Position numbers and translations under genes: made by a program | Notes under the pieces: generated by a model | What the model was told of the DNA's origin: nothing | Seen by the model: the letters and a program-made list of their open reading frames with translations, nothing else | The model's database searches: none | Part shown: positions 19,548 through 23,297 of the stretch, piece by piece | Layout of the letters: every line of letters begins with the position of its first letter | How positions within the stretch are numbered: the first letter of the stretch is position 1 | DNA from: Byssochlamys sp. IMV 00236 | Lineage: Eukaryota; Ascomycota; Eurotiomycetes; Eurotiales; Thermoascaceae | Direction of reading: 5' to 3' | NCBI GenBank assembly: GCA_001931875.2 | Contig: MSJH02000283.1 | Coordinates: 1 to 23,297, forward strand | DNA: 23,297 nt

Positions 19548-21104
19548 ATGGCTCTTGTTCGTTCCAATACACTCTTTGTCTCTCTTTCACTCTTCTTCTT
19601 ACCCGTCATGGTGTTATGTGCCGTGCTATGTTTACCACTTATCATAGTTTCTATAGGTATGTTATAAAATACATGTGATACATCATTAGCTAATAATATA
19701 TTAAAGTTGGATTATACCTGAGTGCGTGGATAGCTTACTATGTCTATGCACGAACAGATTCAGAGTTCTATATACCCTATCATCCAGTCAGAGTGATCAA
19801 AACTAATATTGCTTTATTTCAACTCTTGTGGGGTACAATTCGATATATACCAATGTATTTCTCTTATTTTCACTGGAGATATTGGAAAATTGGAACAGAA
19901 AAGTTTAAGGAGATTGTGAGGTATATATATATATATATTTATTAATATATGTGGAAACACCCTCCTGATCAACGTTTATATAAAGTCAAGATATTCCCTA
20001 TACATCTACATGTTCTCTAGATGTATATCATCCCAATAGAACATCCCAGGCACCTATCATCTTATTTTTTTATGGTGGTGGATGGTCATCTGGATCCAAA
20101 GTTTATTATACAACATTTGCAAACACGCTACGAGAATTAGGATACGTCGTGGTCGTACCTGACTATCGCAAGTACCCTGAAGTGAAGATCGACGGTATCT
20201 ATGAGGATGTTCGCGAGGCTATTAAATGGGTCTATGCACATGCAGAACAGATCAATGGTGATCCTGATATGATCTACATGATGGTATGATTGACTATCGA
20301 CCCTTATCTTTATCTAATATCCAAACAGGGACATAGTGCTGGTGCACACCTTGTCGCCCAGGTCGTCTTATCCGACGTGATAGAAAAAGTCAAATATTAC
20401 CAAGCCATAGCGCCAAGTGCTCAACAAACATCTCATGTGAGCGAAAAGCATGATCCGACAAAACATGACAGAGGCACTGAGCTGCCTCATGACTTCTTAC
20501 CTCCTATTGAAGGACTGCTACTGCAAGTATATCTAGAAAAAGAGATAAGAATTATGCAGGCTTATCTTTATTTATCTGTAGGTTTGCAGGTGTTTACGAT
20601 ATCCAAGCACATTTATTATTTGAAACAGCACGAGCTGTTGAAAGATTATCGGTGATGACACGAGTGATGGGTTCGACACCTGAGGGATACATTGCGAATT
20701 CGCCCATGCATTTGATAGAAAAGCATGCTGATCTATTTGCCACATCCGAGGACACGCTTGACCTTTGGCCAAGGATACTTTTCTTGCATGGTCAAAAGGA
20801 CGCGACGGTCAGTATGGATCAGTCTGCGCATATGTTTAATGCGATTGGTAAAGTATTGCCTATGAAGTGCAGAGACGAGGTTGATGTTCGAATGAGGTTC
20901 TATAAACGCATGAATCATGGGGAACCTGTGACAGGTAAGGAACTTGTGTGTGAAAAAGACAGAGAATAGAAACTAATGTGTGTGTATGTGTGTATAGCGT
21001 TAATGCTAGACATGTTTGCAAAAAAGAGCCTACAAAAATCGCTGATTAGGGATATTAAAGAGTTTATTGATGTTCCAGCTTTTGAAGAAGATGAAGCATT
21101 TTAA
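19548..21104 (+). CDS. Membrane-anchored alpha/beta hydrolase, isoprenylcysteine methylesterase-like
   Basis: Six exons: 19548-19656, 19707-19920, 19986-20283, 20329-20522, 20582-20934 and 20998-21104; 424 residues. Intron 4 (20523-20581) is GC-AG (GCAAGT donor); no GT donor restores the frame into FAGVYDI. A hydrophobic N-terminus with one or two spans (residues about 8-50) anchors it. The alpha/beta-hydrolase fold has an oxyanion loop YGGGW at 137-141 (usual HGGGW), nucleophile Ser210 in GHSAGAH, and candidates Asp345 (HGQKD) and His384 (MNHGE). RVMGSTPEGY and AGVYDI resemble plant isoprenylcysteine alpha-carbonyl methylesterases, which remove the methyl ester from prenylated proteins. Substrate is inferred, and a general carboxylesterase/kynurenine-formamidase-type enzyme is possible. 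Its stop is 15 bp from the convergent SAP-like gene. Confidence 0.9.
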
Positions 21105-21113
21105 AAAAATAAA
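21063..21113. terminator. Interleaved poly(A) signals of the hydrolase and the SAP-like gene
   Basis: AATAAA at 21108-21113 lies 3 nt past the hydrolase stop. TTTATT at 21063-21068 is AATAAA for the minus-strand gene and falls inside the last hydrolase exon. Confidence 0.45.
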
Positions 21114-21119
21114 TATGTA

Positions 21120-21965
21120 TTAGGATGAGATGAATTCCCATATTTTGATAAATCCTTCTTGTCCGCCAATGTACCAGACAAGTAAACTAGTTCCGATCAT
21201 TGAACTAATCAAGGTGTTGTTTGTTTTGTTTTCTACATTTTGTACTGTATCCTTTGCTTTGTTTTCTACATTTTGCACTGTATCCTTTGCTTTGTTTTCT
21301 ACGTTTTGTACTGTATCTTTTACTTGATCGTTCTTTGCTGTTTCTTTTTTACTGTCTTGTTCATTTTGTACTACGTCCTTTATGTCGTCCTCTAATGTTG
21401 ATTCTATGTCTATTGATCTATTGATGACAGGCTCAGCCCGTTGTTCTCGTCGCTTGGACGTTCTAGTGTTTACTTTTAATTCAAATGCCTCAACCCACTT
21501 TTGGTCGATTTCATCCTGACTACTTTCATGGTTGTTTCCATGGTTGCTTTTTTCGTCTATATGTTTAAATTCATCTATCACTGGCTGATCCACCGTTTCT
21601 TCTTCCTCTGACGTTGCTGTCACAGGTTTTGTACGGAAGATGTTATCGTTCAATGGGTGCGGTTTGCTACTTGGCTTGGGCTCATCAGCTGCTACTTGCT
21701 TCTTGTGGATCCTGTGAGCTACTTTGCTTTCAAATGCACTCACCCAGTCTTTATCAAACTCATCTTGGTTATTTTTCTTTTCTTGTAATGAAAGTAACTG
21801 GTCAATAATGTCATTTTTTGTGCCCATGACTTTTTGGACATGATGCTGTTTTGCTAGTTGTAGAAGCTCATTCTTTTTCAACTTTTTTAAGGACGTCTTG
21901 GTCCATGCTTCTTGATAGAGTGGTCTGATAGAATGAAACGATCGTCTCAGTAATGAAAAAGACAT
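21120..21965 (-). CDS. Putative mitochondrial SAP-like protein with 11-residue repeats and C-terminal membrane span
   Basis: Single exon, 281 residues from the ATG at 21965; the longer upstream frame is low-complexity leader and is not used. The first 18 residues (MSFSLLRRSFHSIRPLYQ) make a clear mitochondrial presequence. A SAP-like helix-turn-helix follows at about 24-60 (LKKLKKNELLQLAKQHHVQK, then GTKNDIIDQLLSLQE). A motif is duplicated: QDEFDKDWVSAFESKV at 67-82 and QDEIDQKWVEAFELKV at 150-165. Three near-perfect 11-mers (VKDTVQNVENK, then AKDTVQNVENK twice) occupy 215-247, preceded by a weak fourth copy at about 196-206. A hydrophobic segment (251-267) lies near the C-terminus. Yeast AIM34 is a mitochondrial SAP protein and a loose comparison only. 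Function unknown. Confidence 0.8.
   Translation of the reverse strand: MSFSLLRRSFHSIRPLYQEAWTKTSLKKLKKNELLQLAKQHHVQKVMGTKNDIIDQLLSLQEKKNNQDEFDKDWVSAFESKVAHRIHKKQVAADEPKPSSKPHPLNDNIFRTKPVTATSEEEETVDQPVIDEFKHIDEKSNHGNNHESSQDEIDQKWVEAFELKVNTRTSKRREQRAEPVINRSIDIESTLEDDIKDVVQNEQDSKKETAKNDQVKDTVQNVENKAKDTVQNVENKAKDTVQNVENKTNNTLISSMIGTSLLVWYIGGQEGFIKIWEFISS
21225..21323 (-). repeat. Three tandem 33-bp coding repeats
   Basis: 33-bp units in phase with the reading frame of the SAP-like protein differ at a few bases (for example CATTTTGTAC, CATTTTGCAC and CGTTTTGTAC), so they are a recent in-frame expansion encoding KDTVQNVENK units. Confidence 0.9.
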
Positions 21966-22419
21966 GCTTTGCACAAAAAATGAGAAAAAGTAAGGGTCTC
22001 TTTTTGTTTGTTTTTTGTGGCTTATCAAAGTCACACACCCTGCATTTTTTGTTATCCTATTGCTTCCACTGATAAATTCGTCTTGTCTAAAAAATGAGTT
22101 TGATTTTATATATATGCACACATACATATATATACACACATGTATAGTAAGAAAAAAAGGAACCGAGTTGAATGGAATTGTGGTTGTTAGTTGTGCATCT
22201 TACGTCTTTCTGATACAAGCTGTGGAAGAAAAAGAATGATGGGAGCAAATTATCATCAAACCATGAATGAGTGTTATTAAATGGATGTTTTTTAAGAGAC
22301 TCATCGCGTCAAGAACTTGAAGTAAACGCGACAATTTCATTTTCCGATAAAAGACCTGAAAATAAGGGGAACACTTTTTTTTTGGCTTTCTCTCTTCTAT
22401 TTTTTTTTTTTTTGTTATA
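21966..22419. promoter_or_regulatory. Divergent region between the SAP-like gene and SLD5
   Basis: 454 bp with TA/CA microsatellite (about 22108-22146), A/T runs and a T13 tract at 22401-22413 just before the SLD5 start. No gene or TATA box is assigned. Confidence 0.4.
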
Positions 22420-23297
22420 ATGAATAGCACAATAGAAGACTCCAGTTTTCCACAAACACAAGATGACATCTTCAATTTGGCTGGTGCTTTATCTCCAGGA
22501 GAACAAGTAAAAGAGTTGATCGTAGTGTGGATGAATGAACGAAACAGTCCAGAGATGCTACCCTATAGAAATGACTTGGTTGACTCACTCACAAAGGCTG
22601 TTGAACATCAGGCAAGTCGTTTTTCGTCAAGTCTTTTTTGTACCTTACACTTGTTGTTATAGTCTGAAAAAATTTTTGAGCAAATGGAAATCAATACAGA
22701 TACGGAGTCTCGCTTTATTCAAATGATACAGCAGACAGAAATTGAACGAATCAAGTATCTACTCAGAAGTTATTTGAGGACACGATTGTTCAAGGTAAAA
22801 TAAATAAGCAAAAAGGATGAATATTGATACATTTGGCAAACAGATTGAAAAGTTTTCATTACATTTATTACGGCAACCTGATGTACATGAGATACTATCA
22901 GAACCTGAATACGATTATGCTCAAAAGTAAGAAAAAAAGAGAGAGAGAAAGCAGGTTACGAAAAGATGTTGAAGATGTGTATAGGTATCAGGAACTTATT
23001 GAAGCACATGGGTACGCGGCTTTTCTTCATCAATTGCCTGCTTCCCAACAAAGACAAGATGAAGAAACACCGGAAGGAAGCATGGGTAAGTGTGTATAAA
23101 GGCTCAATGGACTCAATTGGAACTTATATTGTTTAGTTATCCAACCCAATTTAGACGCGCCCGTCTTTGCATCGGTCTTGGCTGATCGATTGAATATACA
23201 AACTGCTGGGTAAGAACTCTTCTTTTTTGGGAATATGTCATTGACTTTTTTTTTTTTTTTTTTTTTTCACAGCGAAATGCTGGAGCTAGAAAAGGGT
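22420..23297 (+). CDS. SLD5: GINS complex subunit SLD5 (5' part, continues beyond the window)
   Basis: Exons 22420-22611, 22663-22794, 22844-22926, 22985-23085, 23137-23209 and 23273-23297, with the last cut by the window end. SLD5 is one of four GINS subunits of the CMG replicative helicase in the nucleus. Family features visible are LIVVWMNERNSPEMLPYRND (the PELL-type motif of human WMNEKFAPELL), IERIKYLLRSYLRTRLFKIEKF (human MERIRYVLSSYLRCRLMKIEKF) and EMLELEKG near the start of the C-terminal B domain. The first intron (22612-22662) is GC-AG (CAG|GCAAGT); the nearby GT donors give the wrong phase or a stop. A run of about 22 T precedes the acceptor at 23271-23272. By family length (about 220 residues) only the last 60 or so are missing. 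Confidence 0.95.

Noticed and set aside
23246..23267. Run of about 22 T
   Set aside because: Polypyrimidine tract before the SLD5 acceptor; no separate function is needed.

Overview
The window reads as nuclear DNA of an early-diverging fungus, most likely Mucoromycota/Mucorales. This is an inference from compact genes with many 44-60 nt introns, AT-rich spacers with long A/T tracts, and protein sequences typical of fungal families. I found no rRNA, tRNA or CRISPR. All gene models below were built by hand from splice signals and phase. Every complete spliced model gives an uninterrupted frame of whole codons.

Layout. 1-3180 is gene-poor and holds two decayed coding fragments (minus strand 125-289; plus strand 957-1616). 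3181-8817 is dense: a PTR2/POT peptide transporter (+), a mitochondrial NAD+-type carrier (-), a mitochondrial elongation factor P (-) and cytosolic tryptophanyl-tRNA synthetase (+); the last two share a 97-bp divergent promoter. 8818-10054 holds a 736-bp element with 28-bp terminal inverted repeats and an internal hairpin. 10055-14850 carries a CBS/PB1 membrane-anchored protein (+), a 90-bp MITE related to the larger element, the rRNA-processing factor UTP23 (-), mitochondrial ribosomal protein uS9m (+) and a low-molecular-weight tyrosine phosphatase (+). 14851-16544 is gene-poor with a decayed transposase-like fragment. 16545-23297 is dense again: TRAPP subunit TRS31 (+), eIF2D/TMA64 (-), an ICME-like alpha/beta hydrolase (+), a mitochondrial SAP-like protein with 11-residue repeats (-), and the 5' part of the GINS subunit SLD5 (+, running off the window).

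The genes are mostly unrelated housekeeping functions with a leaning towards translation (WRS1, EF-P, uS9m, UTP23, eIF2D) and mitochondria (carrier, EF-P, uS9m, SAP-like protein). They share promoters when divergent and overlap in their 3' ends when convergent (1 bp between TRS31 and TMA64; 15 bp between the hydrolase and the SAP-like gene).

The most unusual items are a MITE family present twice around the CBS/PB1 gene (one copy with a perfect 10-bp target duplication), two GC-AG introns that are required by the reading frame, an arginine at the tip loop of the mitochondrial EF-P, and a tandem 11-mer, LEA-like repeat in a mitochondrial protein. I see no convincing wholly new multi-gene system here.
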